Shown here piece after piece: positions 55,740 through 62,466 of a DNA stretch of 64,000 nt. Position numbers and translations under genes: made by a program. Origin of the DNA: a virus; IMG/VR virus record IMGVR_UViG_3300018080_000015, positions 24,187-88,186 of that record; one strand, 5' to 3'. Every line of letters begins with the position of its first letter. Within the stretch, counting starts at the first letter, position 1. Below the pieces are notes generated by a model. The model made no database searches. It was not told the DNA's origin and was given only the letters and a program-made list of their open reading frames with translations.

Positions 55740-55821
55740 GGTTGATGGATTGCGCGGTGCCCGCGAACTGTGCTCGGATGGACGCACAACTTGGCGAACT
55801 AACCTGGTCGCTTGCTTCACA

Positions 55822-56201
55822 CACTTGCCGTGTCGCGCGCACCCAACCACTACCTGTTAGGGTAGTCGTTCATGGGAAACGCGCGGTTATCACGATTCCC
55901 GACGCACTCTGTCATGGGAGCGACGTTCATGGACCCACAAACGAGGCACACGAACAACTGCTTCCCACTCGGAGAGCATCGATGAATCGGGACATACTGA
56001 CCCGGATGCGGATCCGATGGGCTATCCTCGAAAGGAACCGTCGCCCTGGGGACGAGCAAGCCCCGACGGGCCAATCCGTCCACGATTTTAGCTACGAGCT
56101 GCGGCTCGCGTTCACAAAACTCCGGGTCCGCAAACCTTCTGATGTCGAGCTTCATTTGACTCATGACGTCCTCCTGTTGGGTGAGCACGACATGGCAAGT
56201 G
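55822..56201. repeat. Inverted repeat pair 9 around one gene
   Basis: Arms 55822-55847 and 56176-56201 match in reverse complement at 23 of 26 positions (CACTTGCC-TGTCG-GC-CACCCAAC). The left arm ends two bases before the stop codon of the enclosed gene (55850-56164); the right arm touches the left arm of pair 10. Confidence 0.75.
55850..56164 (-). CDS. Small zinc-type hypothetical protein
   Basis: A 104 aa protein from ATG 56164 (AGGAGG). It starts SQMKLDIRRFADPEFCEREP, has a GLLVPRATVPFEDSPSD segment and a CLVCGSMNVAPMTEC pair. The C-terminus is polar. Unrecognised. Alone inside pair 9; the enclosing arms almost touch its coding ends. Confidence 0.45.
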   Translation of the reverse strand: MSQMKLDIRRFADPEFCEREPQLVAKIVDGLARRGLLVPRATVPFEDSPSDPHPGQYVPIHRCSPSGKQLFVCLVCGSMNVAPMTECVGNRDNRAFPMNDYPNR

Positions 56202-56596
56202 GCTGGTTGAACTCCTTTCGTGTGCGCTCTCTATGCTGTTATCTCATGTCCTGTTCGAAACCTTGCGCGATGGCGGACTGTTCGAATTCTTCGAGTTTGT
56301 CCCACCAATGACGCGCCTTGTCATCGTTCTGGAGCGACCGTCGCCCACAAGGGTACTCGACGGTGCCGTTACTGCCATCTCCTCCCAACGGAGTCGGGTT
56401 CTTGGATTCTGCAAGAATCCTCCAAAGCTTGGAATAGAGCTCACGCCACGACTTTCCTTCTGGCATGAACCTTTCGTAATCCACGCACTCTGCGACTTCA
56501 TCCGCTGTCCAATACTCAAGCCCTTCTGGCATTTTCACGCTCATAACTCACCTCCCTACTGCACTCGAGAGCGCACACGGGAGGAGTTCAACCTGC
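56202..56596. repeat. Inverted repeat pair 10 around one gene
   Basis: Arms 56202-56231 and 56567-56596 match in reverse complement at 27 of 30 positions (GC-GGTTGAACTCCT--CGTGTGCGCTCTC). They enclose 56239-56544, and the left arm begins exactly where the right arm of pair 9 ends. Confidence 0.75.
56239..56544 (-). CDS. Hypothetical protein
   Basis: A 101 aa acidic protein: LEYWTADEVAECVDYERFMP, then GKSWRELYSKLWRILAESKN and ARHWWDKLEEFEQSAIAQGF. The W-containing helical ends could form a small bundle. Function unknown. Start ATG 56544 with GGGAGG. Alone inside pair 10. Confidence 0.45.
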   Translation of the reverse strand: MSVKMPEGLEYWTADEVAECVDYERFMPEGKSWRELYSKLWRILAESKNPTPLGGDGSNGTVEYPCGRRSLQNDDKARHWWDKLEEFEQSAIAQGFEQDMR

Positions 56597-56605
56597 TTGC
56601 TTCGC

Positions 56606-56927
56606 TTGACAACAACGCACCCTCCGCGCCCCTTACTGACGCGGTGACCGCTAGATGAAACCGAGAAGCATCATCCAACTGGGCACTCCATGCTCACACA
56701 CGCCGTCTGGTTCTACCCAACACCCGCAAGAAGTGTAGCAACCCGACTCCCTTGCCCACGCTTCGAGCTGTTCGATGTCCGGCTTCGGCTCGACGATATC
56801 GACCCGACGCTGTTTCCCGCCCATTCGAAGAATGATGAAATCGGCGTGACTGGCGTCCTCTGCGAAAGTACTCATGCTGTTCCTCCGTCCTGTTGATTAA
56901 GGGGTCCGGAGGATGCGCTGTTGTCAA
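56606..56927. repeat. Inverted repeat pair 11 around one gene
   Basis: Arms 56606-56635 and 56898-56927 match in reverse complement at 26 of 30 positions (TTGACAACA-CGCA-CCTCCG--CCCCTTA). They enclose 56651-56875. The right arm overlaps the left arm of pair 12 by five bases. Confidence 0.7.
56651..56875 (-). CDS. Small hypothetical protein
   Basis: A 74 aa protein: STFAEDASHADFIILRMGGK, RVDIVEPKPDIEQLEAWARE and SGCYTSCGCWVEPDGVCEHG. The C-terminal cysteine group could bind zinc. Unrecognised. Start ATG 56875 behind GGAGGAACAGC. Alone inside pair 11. Confidence 0.45.
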   Translation of the reverse strand: MSTFAEDASHADFIILRMGGKQRRVDIVEPKPDIEQLEAWARESGCYTSCGCWVEPDGVCEHGVPSWMMLLGFI

Positions 56928-56955
56928 AGACACGTCACAAGGCGCGAGGCTAGGA

Positions 56956-57483
56956 TTATAGTGAAATAACCGAGCCCGACCTGGGCTCGGTCGGGACTAG
57001 CGCTTCAAGCTCCGCGGGGATTCGAATCTGACTCAACACTTCCCATCGAAGCGCGGTAGGCATCGCCGCCCAAAGCTCACTGCGGTAGTGATGCTCGGAA
57101 TCCATCGGAGCGCAATCACTGATGTAGAAATCCACGTAGTGATAGACGGCGAGCCACATCTGCTTTCTGCGTAGAAACGTGGCTCGAGAGCGACTCACCT
57201 CCTGGTTCTTTTCGCTCTCGAGTGTCCACACTCCACACGGTCCGACTGAGTAATACGGCTCGTCTTCCGTCGTTTCAAGCTGCTCTTCAAGCAACCCATC
57301 CACCGCGGCCCCCTTGACGAGATCCTGGATGCTTTCCACCATCCATTGGTGTTCCTCGTCTGTGAGCTTGAACGCCCGGTCGCGCACGTTCCTGATCTTG
57401 TATCGGACATGCGCGATGTAGACGCCATCGCCCTGGAATTCCGTGGTGTCGGGAAATTCTCGTTTCAATGTTGGTCTGGTCAT
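56956..57483 (-). CDS. Hypothetical protein
   Basis: A 175 aa protein from ATG 57483 (GGAGGCACT): TRPTLKREFPDTTEFQGDGV, YIAHVRYKIRNVRDRAFKLT, DEEHQWMVESIQDLVKGAAV, then WLAVYHYVDFYISDCAPMDS. Mixed helix/strand, no family recognised. The last codons (PRSGSVISL) overlap a terminator hairpin. Alone inside pair 12. Confidence 0.45.
   Translation of the reverse strand: MTRPTLKREFPDTTEFQGDGVYIAHVRYKIRNVRDRAFKLTDEEHQWMVESIQDLVKGAAVDGLLEEQLETTEDEPYYSVGPCGVWTLESEKNQEVSRSRATFLRRKQMWLAVYHYVDFYISDCAPMDSEHHYRSELWAAMPTALRWEVLSQIRIPAELEALVPTEPRSGSVISL
56961..56990 (-). terminator. Terminator overlapping a gene end
   Basis: CCGAGCCC-AGGTC-GGGCTCGG (arms 56970-56977 and 56983-56990) is followed on the minus strand by TTATTTCAC. 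The stem lies within the last codons of the preceding gene, so it costs no extra space. Confidence 0.55.
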
Positions 57484-57573
57484 AGTGCCTCCACAAAACT
57501 CGCGCCTTGTGAGCTGCCTTTGACCTCTGGTTGGCTCCTTTGCTCGCGCCACAAGTCGAGCTTGTGACGGAGG

Positions 57574-57825
57574 TTAACGAAAGTCTTTCGGACTGGGACC
57601 GAATCCTCCGATCCTACCGGGACAATTCGGCGCGTAGGATCGTGAGATGGTACGGCCCGCTTTGATAGAATCAAAGCGGGCTGCGCCGTCTCCGTACACC
57701 CGACACGATTCCTCAACCCCAGCCCATACACACGCGTTGACAATAGCACCCGATACTTCGGGCACTATCCAACGCGCTTCGCGCGCCTTCGCGCGCCTTC
57801 GACGCTTGCGCTTGCGTTTCGCCAT
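57574..57825 (-). CDS. Small protein with very basic start
   Basis: An 83 aa protein from ATG 57825 (AAGGAGAAAGC). The start AKRKRKRRRRAKAREARWIV is extremely basic, then AIVNACVWAGVEESCRVYGD and a polar end. The gene contains a 12-bp perfect stem (57655-57681). The basic start suggests nucleic acid binding. The C-terminal half is less convincing as protein. Confidence 0.4.
   Translation of the reverse strand: MAKRKRKRRRRAKAREARWIVPEVSGAIVNACVWAGVEESCRVYGDGAARFDSIKAGRTISRSYAPNCPGRIGGFGPSPKDFR
57655..57681. repeat. Perfect 12-bp hairpin inside a small gene
   Basis: GCCCGCTTTGAT-AGA-ATCAAAGCGGGC has a three-base loop and no mismatch. No T-run follows, so it is not a standard terminator. It is also codable, so it may have a role in mRNA folding or be a DNA site. 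Confidence 0.5.
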
Positions 57826-58195
57826 GCTTTCTCCTTGGTTTGTGGAGCGAGCGAAGCAAGCCAACCATATCTCGTATACACTCCGATCCTACTACCCACC
57901 AAAGGGGAGGATACTCGGAGCTACGTTTGTCAAATATGCGGTCAAACGGTGCACAACGTGAGGGAAGCACTAGGGGAGCGCTAGCGGCTTTCGAGAGGCG
58001 CCCCTCAAGCATCCCATTGCGACCACCATACGGGGAGGGAGACTTAAAGCCTTACCAACCTTGCGCGCCCGAAGCACGCCGCTCAACTTCCATGTCGCGG
58101 CTCGCGCGAAGCCTTGTCTCTCCACGCCACCTTGATATTGGTTAGCTCTACTAATCGCTAGATGTACCCTAAGATGTCAACGTTGTGCGGCTCTA

Positions 58196-58339
58196 ACCGT
58201 GTGCTCGCACGGTCGCCCCCCTCCGAGGGGAACACGAGCCCCGTCGCGGGTAGTATCCCGCTCCCAAGCGGTTACTTGGGACCCGATCGTTGATCCACGA
58301 TCCGTGCCGATTACACACATTCGGTGCATGAAAAGCACC
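58196..58339. ncRNA. Run of six short hairpins (possible structured RNA or origin)
   Basis: In order: ACCGTG/CACGGT, CCCCT/AGGGG, GCGGG/CCCGC, CCCAAG/CTTGGG, GATCGT/ACGATC, GGTGC/GCACC. Three in a row have loops of exactly six bases, and CACG (58233) can pair with CGTG (58303) to close three of them in a cloverleaf-like shape of 74 bases. It is not a recognisable tRNA. Strand is not determined. Confidence 0.35.
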
Positions 58340-58401
58340 AAGTCAAGCAATGGTGCGGGTTTGCGCGTACCTCGCGAGGCTTTTCACGCATCGAATGTAT
58401 G

Positions 58402-58518
58402 ACAAGGTGTCACGGTTTTTCGACCCCACTTGTAAACGCGCGTTCACACGCCGATTTCAAGGCCCCACAAGGCCCACAAGGCGCTTGACACGAATGCGGA
58501 GGATGACAAGGGACAAGG
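58402..58518. repeat. Five ACAAGG repeats (iteron-like)
   Basis: ACAAGG starts at 58402, 58467, 58476, 58506 and 58513, all on the plus strand. The first copy is within the palindrome TGACAAGGTGTCA. Spacing of the pairs is 9 and 7 bases. Such short clustered repeats occur at initiator binding sites, but a role here is not shown. Confidence 0.3.
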
Positions 58519-58605
58519 CCTTGCTCGCGGTCTCGGAGCGTGCGAGAGACCTTGCCGGCCATGCCCACCCGCACCCGCGCACCCACGCACCCGCGAGGCG
58601 CTGAG

Positions 58606-59559
58606 CTACCGACGGCGAGCGAGCCAGCTCGAGAACACGCTCCCGCTCTCGCGCGGGGCACTGGAGAGGAGCTCGTCGTAGGTGTACTCAGTCGCACGCT
58701 CGACCCTCCGGCGTAGGTCAGGCACGGAGTCGGGGTCTTCGTCCCCAGTGAAGTGCACGATGCGTACCCGCTTGCCGACCTCCAGGAGCGCGAGCGCGAG
58801 CTTGCGGGCCTCCTGGGTAGCATCACCGTCGTAGGCGACATACAGGAGCTCCTGTGGCGCTCCTACGAGGCGCTCGAGCTGGGGCTCGGAGAAGCTCTTG
58901 CCGAACGTGGCGACAGCCTGGGGACCGAGCGCACACGCGGCGGGGATTCCCTCAGCGATGAAGATGTAATCGTTGGCCGGAGAGAGCGCCTTGTCAGCGT
59001 TGAAGAGGAGGCTCTTGCGGCGGGTGCCGGGAGCAGACATCCAGCGCTTGGACTTCTCCGTGGCGTCCATGTAGCGGGCCTGATAGCCCTTGTAGCCACC
59101 GTCGTATAGCGGGAAGATGGCTGAACGACGGAGACGCACGTACTTCTTTGTAGTGCCTACGTCCCGCCCGGTGCCGTCCACCACAGTGAGGAAGACGGAG
59201 CCTTCGTAGTTCGAGCCGCAGACGCCGAACTCTCGGATTTGCTCTGCAGTGAACCCGCGTCGGACGAGGTATCTGAATGGGGCGCTGTTGGGCCTCAATG
59301 GGGAAGCCTCAATCTGCTCGAGCGTGGGCGGGAGCCACGAGAGCTCTTGCTTAGGCCCGACGCTCGGGATGTAGCCGATTTGCGCGAGGCGGAACACTGA
59401 GCCCTTGTACTGGCACCTCATGCAGTAGAAAGCACCAGACTGCGCGTTGACGTAGAGCTTCGGAGCCCCACACTCGCCGCAGTGAAAGAGCATCTCGCGC
59501 GGGTCGGTGTTGAGCGCCCGCCCGAAGAGCTCCACTGCGATGTCACGCGCGCGACTCAT
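58606..59559 (-). CDS. DNA primase, zinc ribbon plus Toprim
   Basis: A 317 aa primase that makes RNA primers for phage replication. The N-terminus has a zinc ribbon: LFHCGECGAPKLYVN and FYCMRCQYKG (residues about 24-54). Residues about 190-280 are Toprim-like: the acidic start in YIFIAEGIPAACALGP, then LLYVAYDGDATQEARKLALA with the DGD-type motif. It is shorter than bacterial DnaG because the helicase-binding C-terminus is reduced. Start ATG 59559 follows CGGGAGAGC and overlaps the upstream gene by 17 bases. Confidence 0.75.
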   Translation of the reverse strand: MSRARDIAVELFGRALNTDPREMLFHCGECGAPKLYVNAQSGAFYCMRCQYKGSVFRLAQIGYIPSVGPKQELSWLPPTLEQIEASPLRPNSAPFRYLVRRGFTAEQIREFGVCGSNYEGSVFLTVVDGTGRDVGTTKKYVRLRRSAIFPLYDGGYKGYQARYMDATEKSKRWMSAPGTRRKSLLFNADKALSPANDYIFIAEGIPAACALGPQAVATFGKSFSEPQLERLVGAPQELLYVAYDGDATQEARKLALALLEVGKRVRIVHFTGDEDPDSVPDLRRRVERATEYTYDELLSSAPRESGSVFSSWLARRR

Positions 59560-59770
59560 GCTCTCCCGGTCTCGCACACACTGGACAATAGCAGCCTGGT
59601 CCCATCAGTATCGCGAAGAGCCCAATGATGTACCCCCAACCGTGATCTGCGTGGGCTTTCTCGCACGCACGCAACTCCGGCGCAGCTCCACGACCGACGT
59701 GAAGCTCAAGAGTACAACCACAGCTGTCGCACTCCAACGTGGCATGCTGCTTCTTCATCGTAACCGGCAT
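59543..59770 (-). CDS. Small zinc-type membrane-active protein
   Basis: A 75 aa protein: ATLECDSCGCTLELHVGRG, WGYIIGLFAILMGPGCYCPV then CARPG. It has CDSCGC and CYCPVC metal-type pairs and one short hydrophobic stretch (IIGLFAILMG). Start ATG 59770 behind AGGAGAAGG. It is coupled to the primase gene; its function is unknown. Confidence 0.5.
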   Translation of the reverse strand: MPVTMKKQHATLECDSCGCTLELHVGRGAAPELRACEKAHADHGWGYIIGLFAILMGPGCYCPVCARPGEHESRA

Positions 59771-59793
59771 ATTCCTTCTCCTGTTTTCGGGGA

Positions 59794-60003
59794 TGCGACC
59801 GGAACTTACTCAGCTTTGCGAGCCATGCACGATCGTATTTTGGCTTTTGCGAAGCAGGGAGCAACCGAAGCTTGCGACCCTTTTTCGCCCAGCGAAAAAT
59901 AACAAAGATAGGATCGTGCAACTCCCAGGACGTTGGGTGTGTCCTGGAAGGGACGAGCAATTCACACGCACGGCGTATCGCCGCACCTAAGCTACCGGTC
60001 GCA
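59794..60003 (-). ncRNA. Branched structured RNA candidate
   Basis: An outer stem pairs TGCGACCGG-A-CTTA (59794-59808) with its imperfect reverse complement at 59988-60003. Inside are a stem GCACGATC-TAT-TT (59827-59841 with 59904-59919) that encloses a TTTCGC/GCGAAA hairpin, a hairpin CCAGGAC/GTCCTGG (59925-59947) and a hairpin CGGCG-TAT-CGCCG (59971-59983). A long minus-strand frame (59706-60284) crosses it but has no good start and crosses the tRNA-like element, so I think the region is noncoding. Confidence 0.4.
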
Positions 60004-60005
60004 AA

Positions 60006-60077
60006 GCGAGGGATGGGAATCGAACCCACAAACCGCCAGGGAGGTTGATTGAGACGGCGCACCTTTGCTTCCCTCGC
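60006..60077 (-). tRNA. tRNA-like element, anticodon arm atypical
   Basis: On the minus strand a perfect 7-bp acceptor stem (GCGAGGG with CCCTCGC) is combined with a T-arm GTGGG-TTCGATT-CCCAT, and total length is 72 bases, as in a tRNA. The middle does not fold as a normal D-arm plus anticodon arm: the best stem is CCGTC/GGCGG with a 15-base loop. No CCA is encoded. It may be a degenerate tRNA, a tRNA-like RNA, or an intron-like variant. No anticodon is claimed. Confidence 0.4.
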
Positions 60078-60246
60078 AAGCTGGGTGGTTCCAATCGGAG
60101 TGAGGCCCACCCAATACATCCGACTCGAGCGGGAGCCGGATTGGCTCATACTACATCGTCCTGCCCTCCATCGTTTGAGCATTTTTCGTCCTAAAAACTG
60201 TCCCGGACCACCTCGGCGTGGTCTCTTCTCTCTTCTACGGGAACGC
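60078..60246. other. Gap with hairpins downstream of the SANT-like gene
   Basis: No gene is supported. It holds a GACCAC-CTCGGC-GTGGTC hairpin (60206-60223) followed, in transcription, by CGGGACAGTTTTT, a weak terminator, and a stem around CCAAT/ATTGG (about 60110-60149). Confidence 0.4.
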
Positions 60247-60612
60247 CTACTCTGCGGAAACCGTTTCGCGCCACTCGATCCCAAGCTCGAGCAGCGTTAC
60301 TCCGAGCATAGCCTCGATTCTACCCAGCCGCTCCTCGACGCGATCCCAGGCATCCGCCTCGTGCTCGAAGCACAATGCAGTCGCCACGGACCATCCGTCT
60401 TCGTGCATCTCCGGATCACGCTCCCGTATCAAGGAAAGGCGCTTGCGGCACGCCTCTCCACTGACAGCAATATCGCGCGAGGCCATCCACCCGGCCACCG
60501 CGCTCCACCAGTCCGCCTTCTTGCCGAAGGTCTCACGCAGATCCACGAGGCACTCCACGGCCTCCAACAGAACCTGCTCGTCCTCATCCGTCCACGAGTG
60601 TCTCGTCGCCAC
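60247..60612 (-). CDS. SANT/Myb-like DNA-binding protein
   Basis: A 121 aa protein starting at GTG 60612 (GGAGGTAGACA). Residues 4-60 resemble a SANT/Myb trihelix: HSWTDEDEQVLLEAVECLVD then WWSAVAGWMASRDIAVSGEA and CRKRL. The C-terminus is helical and acidic (WDRVEERLGRIEAMLGVTLL). It probably binds DNA or a replication partner. Coupled to the upstream small gene by a 29-base overlap. Confidence 0.5.
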   Translation of the reverse strand: MATRHSWTDEDEQVLLEAVECLVDLRETFGKKADWWSAVAGWMASRDIAVSGEACRKRLSLIRERDPEMHEDGWSVATALCFEHEADAWDRVEERLGRIEAMLGVTLLELGIEWRETVSAE

Positions 60613-60775
60613 TGTCTACCTCCTTTCGTCGCAGCCTCGACGCGCACAGACGAAATGCCTGCGCAAGCGCCACCCATTGTCGTCTGTCCCAATACTCCAC
60701 GAGAGAGCCGCCCCTATCAGCCTCGACAGCCCACTCGTCGAACTCCCGAGCAATGACCTCCAACTGCTTTATCAC
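60584..60775 (-). CDS. Small hypothetical protein
   Basis: A 63 aa protein from GTG 60775, overlapping the upstream stop as GTGA: IKQLEVIAREFDEWAVEADR, WVALAQAFRLCASRLRRKEV and an acidic end. A small helical protein, function unknown, in the replication gene group. Confidence 0.45.
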   Translation of the reverse strand: MIKQLEVIAREFDEWAVEADRGGSLVEYWDRRQWVALAQAFRLCASRLRRKEVDSGDETLVDG

Positions 60776-60972
60776 CTCAGCCCCTTCGCCTTCGCGATCC
60801 ACTCAGTCACCTCAAGTGTACCGACGTCGTTCTTGTGCTCGATGTCTGTCTCCCCATACACGATTTGTGAGCGAGGAAACCAGACCTCTTCTCCGTCGGG
60901 CATCTCGACCAGAAGCGCACGCTCTGTAGATGCGACGACCATGCAATCGTAGAACGTCACTGTGTCACTCAT
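60772..60972 (-). CDS. Small hypothetical protein
   Basis: A 66 aa protein: SDTVTFYDCMVVASTERALL, VEMPDGEEVWFPRSQIVYGE and a final helix EVTEWIAKAKGLR. The central PDG-EVWFPRSQI looks like a small beta-barrel of unknown function, often seen next to phage helicases. ATG 60972 overlaps the helicase stop by eight bases. Confidence 0.5.
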   Translation of the reverse strand: MSDTVTFYDCMVVASTERALLVEMPDGEEVWFPRSQIVYGETDIEHKNDVGTLEVTEWIAKAKGLR

Positions 60973-62281
60973 CGTCTTCGTCCTCCAGATCGAAATCGAG
61001 AGAGAATCCGTCTCCCTCCCAGGGGGAGACGATCATGTTGGTACACCCCATGTCCACGCCGAACATGAGCAGTCTGCGGGGTGGTCCCCACCGATTCTTC
61101 ATCCCGAAGATTCCAAACTGGCCCTCGGTCTCGAGCTTGTTCTTCTCGAGATGAATCGACCAGAAGCCGTCCAGGGCGTTCGACTTGCCTCCGGAGCCCT
61201 CGACCTGACCGAACTGCTCGATACCCTCCCATTGGCCCTTACCGGGCTGCGTGGCACCCCAACCGACGCATCCCATCTCTTCGATGATGCCGTGGAACTG
61301 AGCGTAGAGCCGAGCTTGGTCGACCCAGTAGTTGCCAGAGCCGGAGATGTCCGTGATGTTGAGCAGCTCGAAGTAGTCGAGGAACACGACGTCAGGCTTC
61401 GGGTCCAGCGAGCGGAGATAGGCGCCGACCTGGGTGATATCCATCGAGTAGGGGTAGAACTTCACGCAGAAGAGGTTGCCGCCCGCGCGCTCGATAGCCT
61501 TTCGAGCTCGCGCCAGTGATCTCTTGCCTTTGTCGGTCTTGAGCTCCCAGAGCGGGAGCCCGGTCGTGATCATGTCCGTCCTGGCGAAGATGGAGGCCTT
61601 CTTCATCTCGTAGCTGAGATAGACCACGTAGGCGCCTTGCTTCATCGCGTTCACTGCGAGGTTGTTCATCATGCGGGTCTTGCCAGCACCCTGCCCACCG
61701 ACAATCACCTCGAGCTCGCCGACAGCTGGGCCTCCGTCCGTCAACGCGTCCCAATCGTCGTAGCCTGTTAGCCAGCGGCGCCCGCGACCCATCGGGTCGT
61801 CCTTGTAGCGCTCGTCTGCATCCTCATCGAGCCATGTACCGTCGTCGACCGCAGACGAGGTTGTCTGCGCCCGAGAGACCGCCTTCATCGCCGCACCGCG
61901 GTCTCCTGCGTTCACAAGGTCCATCGCCTCGGCGATACACTTCTGAGCGTGCGCGAGCTCGATGAGATCCTTCAGTTCGTCCCCGTAGATCTTCTGCACT
62001 TCGTCTGTCGGGAGCTTGAAGGCGCGCTTGGCGAACTTCACACAGCGCTTTGCGTTGGCCTTGTGTTCGCTCCCGAGCTCTGTGACGAACGTGCGCTTGG
62101 ACGGTACGCGCCCCAGTTTGTCGAAGAGTCGGAGGAGGGTTCGCGTGCACCGCACAGCCGTCGGTGCCGCGAAGATATCCTCCGACACCATGGACCTGTG
62201 TTTCGAGAGAACGTCTGAGATAAGTAAGGCTGCGAAGAGCCGAAGTTGAAGGTGTAGCTCAACCTGAGCATCATCACTCAT
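60965..62281 (-). CDS. DnaB-like replicative helicase
   Basis: A 438 aa helicase starting at ATG 62281 (GGAGGAGG). Walker A is VGGQGAGKTRMMNNLAVN at about residue 195, Walker B DVVFLDYFELLNI at about 300. The N-terminal half is helical as in DnaB. ATP-driven unwinding at the phage fork together with the primase encoded nearby is likely. Residues beyond about 345 (VGWGATQPGKGQW) contain a Q-rich loop similar to the RecA-like motif 3. Overlaps the upstream small gene. Confidence 0.75.
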   Translation of the reverse strand: MSDDAQVELHLQLRLFAALLISDVLSKHRSMVSEDIFAAPTAVRCTRTLLRLFDKLGRVPSKRTFVTELGSEHKANAKRCVKFAKRAFKLPTDEVQKIYGDELKDLIELAHAQKCIAEAMDLVNAGDRGAAMKAVSRAQTTSSAVDDGTWLDEDADERYKDDPMGRGRRWLTGYDDWDALTDGGPAVGELEVIVGGQGAGKTRMMNNLAVNAMKQGAYVVYLSYEMKKASIFARTDMITTGLPLWELKTDKGKRSLARARKAIERAGGNLFCVKFYPYSMDITQVGAYLRSLDPKPDVVFLDYFELLNITDISGSGNYWVDQARLYAQFHGIIEEMGCVGWGATQPGKGQWEGIEQFGQVEGSGGKSNALDGFWSIHLEKNKLETEGQFGIFGMKNRWGPPRRLLMFGVDMGCTNMIVSPWEGDGFSLDFDLEDEDDE

Positions 62282-62462
62282 CGCCCTCCTCCTCCTCTCG
62301 CTCGTCCCTGAGCTCATCGAGGATTTGGTTGTTCAGTTCTTCTACGAGCGCCTCATAGATGCCAGATATTGACATCAACTCCCCGGGCGACATGCGCTCG
62401 AGTAGCTCCATCAGTTTCGCGTCGAACATTTCGTTTGTGACCCATGAATAGTCCTGACTCAC
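62274..62462 (-). CDS. Small acidic protein upstream of the DnaB-like gene
   Basis: A 62 aa protein from GTG 62462 (GGGAGGTAGAAAG). It reads SQDYSWVTNEMFDAKLMELL, ERMSPGELMSISGIYEALVE and a run of acids at the end. The MSPGELMSISGIYEALVEELN pattern is familiar in small phage proteins close to helicases. It may load or inhibit the helicase; this is speculation. Confidence 0.5.
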   Translation of the reverse strand: MSQDYSWVTNEMFDAKLMELLERMSPGELMSISGIYEALVEELNNQILDELRDEREEEEGDE

Positions 62463-62466
62463 CTTT

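Larger units (their letters stand above)
55059..55759. repeat. Inverted repeat pair 8 around two genes, nested in pair 7
   Basis: Arms 55059-55077 and 55740-55759 match in reverse complement with one substitution and one extra base (CACCGCGCAA-CCATCA-CC). They enclose 55089-55702. This is the shortest and weakest pair. Confidence 0.55.
53628..55804. repeat. Inverted repeat pair 7 around three genes
   Basis: Arms 53628-53657 and 55775-55804 match in reverse complement at 26 of 30 positions (CGGA-GG-CGCACA-CTTGGCGA-CTAACC). They enclose the large acidic gene and two small genes (53673-55702), the longest enclosed block at about 2.1 kb. Confidence 0.75.
56923..57524. repeat. Inverted repeat pair 12 around one gene
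   Basis: Arms 56923-56948 and 57499-57524 match in reverse complement at 23 of 26 positions, including a perfect 14-base core TCACAAGGCGCGAG. They enclose 56956-57483, whose stop region also holds a terminator hairpin. Confidence 0.7.
57528..57867. repeat. Inverted repeat pair 13 around one gene
   Basis: Arms 57528-57554 and 57840-57867 match in reverse complement at 24 positions with one gap (TGGTTGGCT ... GCTCGC-CCACAA). They enclose 57574-57825. This is the highest-coordinate pair I found. Confidence 0.65.
57868..58605. other. Noncoding region next to the primase gene
   Basis: About 740 bases without a credible gene on either strand (short frames only, no SD plus start). It contains a hairpin with stems CTCCGA/TCGGAG (57881-57920), a run of six hairpins (58196-58339), a near-palindrome around 58432-58447 and five ACAAGG repeats (58402-58518). 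Lying beside primase and helicase genes, it is the best candidate in the window for a replication origin or a structured RNA gene. Which of the two is unresolved. Confidence 0.5.

Noticed and set aside
56955-56960. TATAAT as a promoter -10 just after a terminator
   Set aside because: It coincides with the stop codon of the preceding gene and lacks a -35 box at proper spacing.
50441-57867. Transposon terminal repeats or integron attC sites as the explanation for the inverted repeats
   Set aside because: Each pair has its own sequence, no transposase or integrase gene is present, and several pairs are nested. This does not fit copies of one mobile element, though cassette exchange by general recombination cannot be excluded.
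59706-60284. Minus-strand 192-codon ORF covering the tRNA-like and structured RNA region
   Set aside because: No ribosome binding site at any start, overlaps the well-supported small gene below it by 65 bases, and the region shows paired stems instead of coding character. Kept as a possible alternative only.
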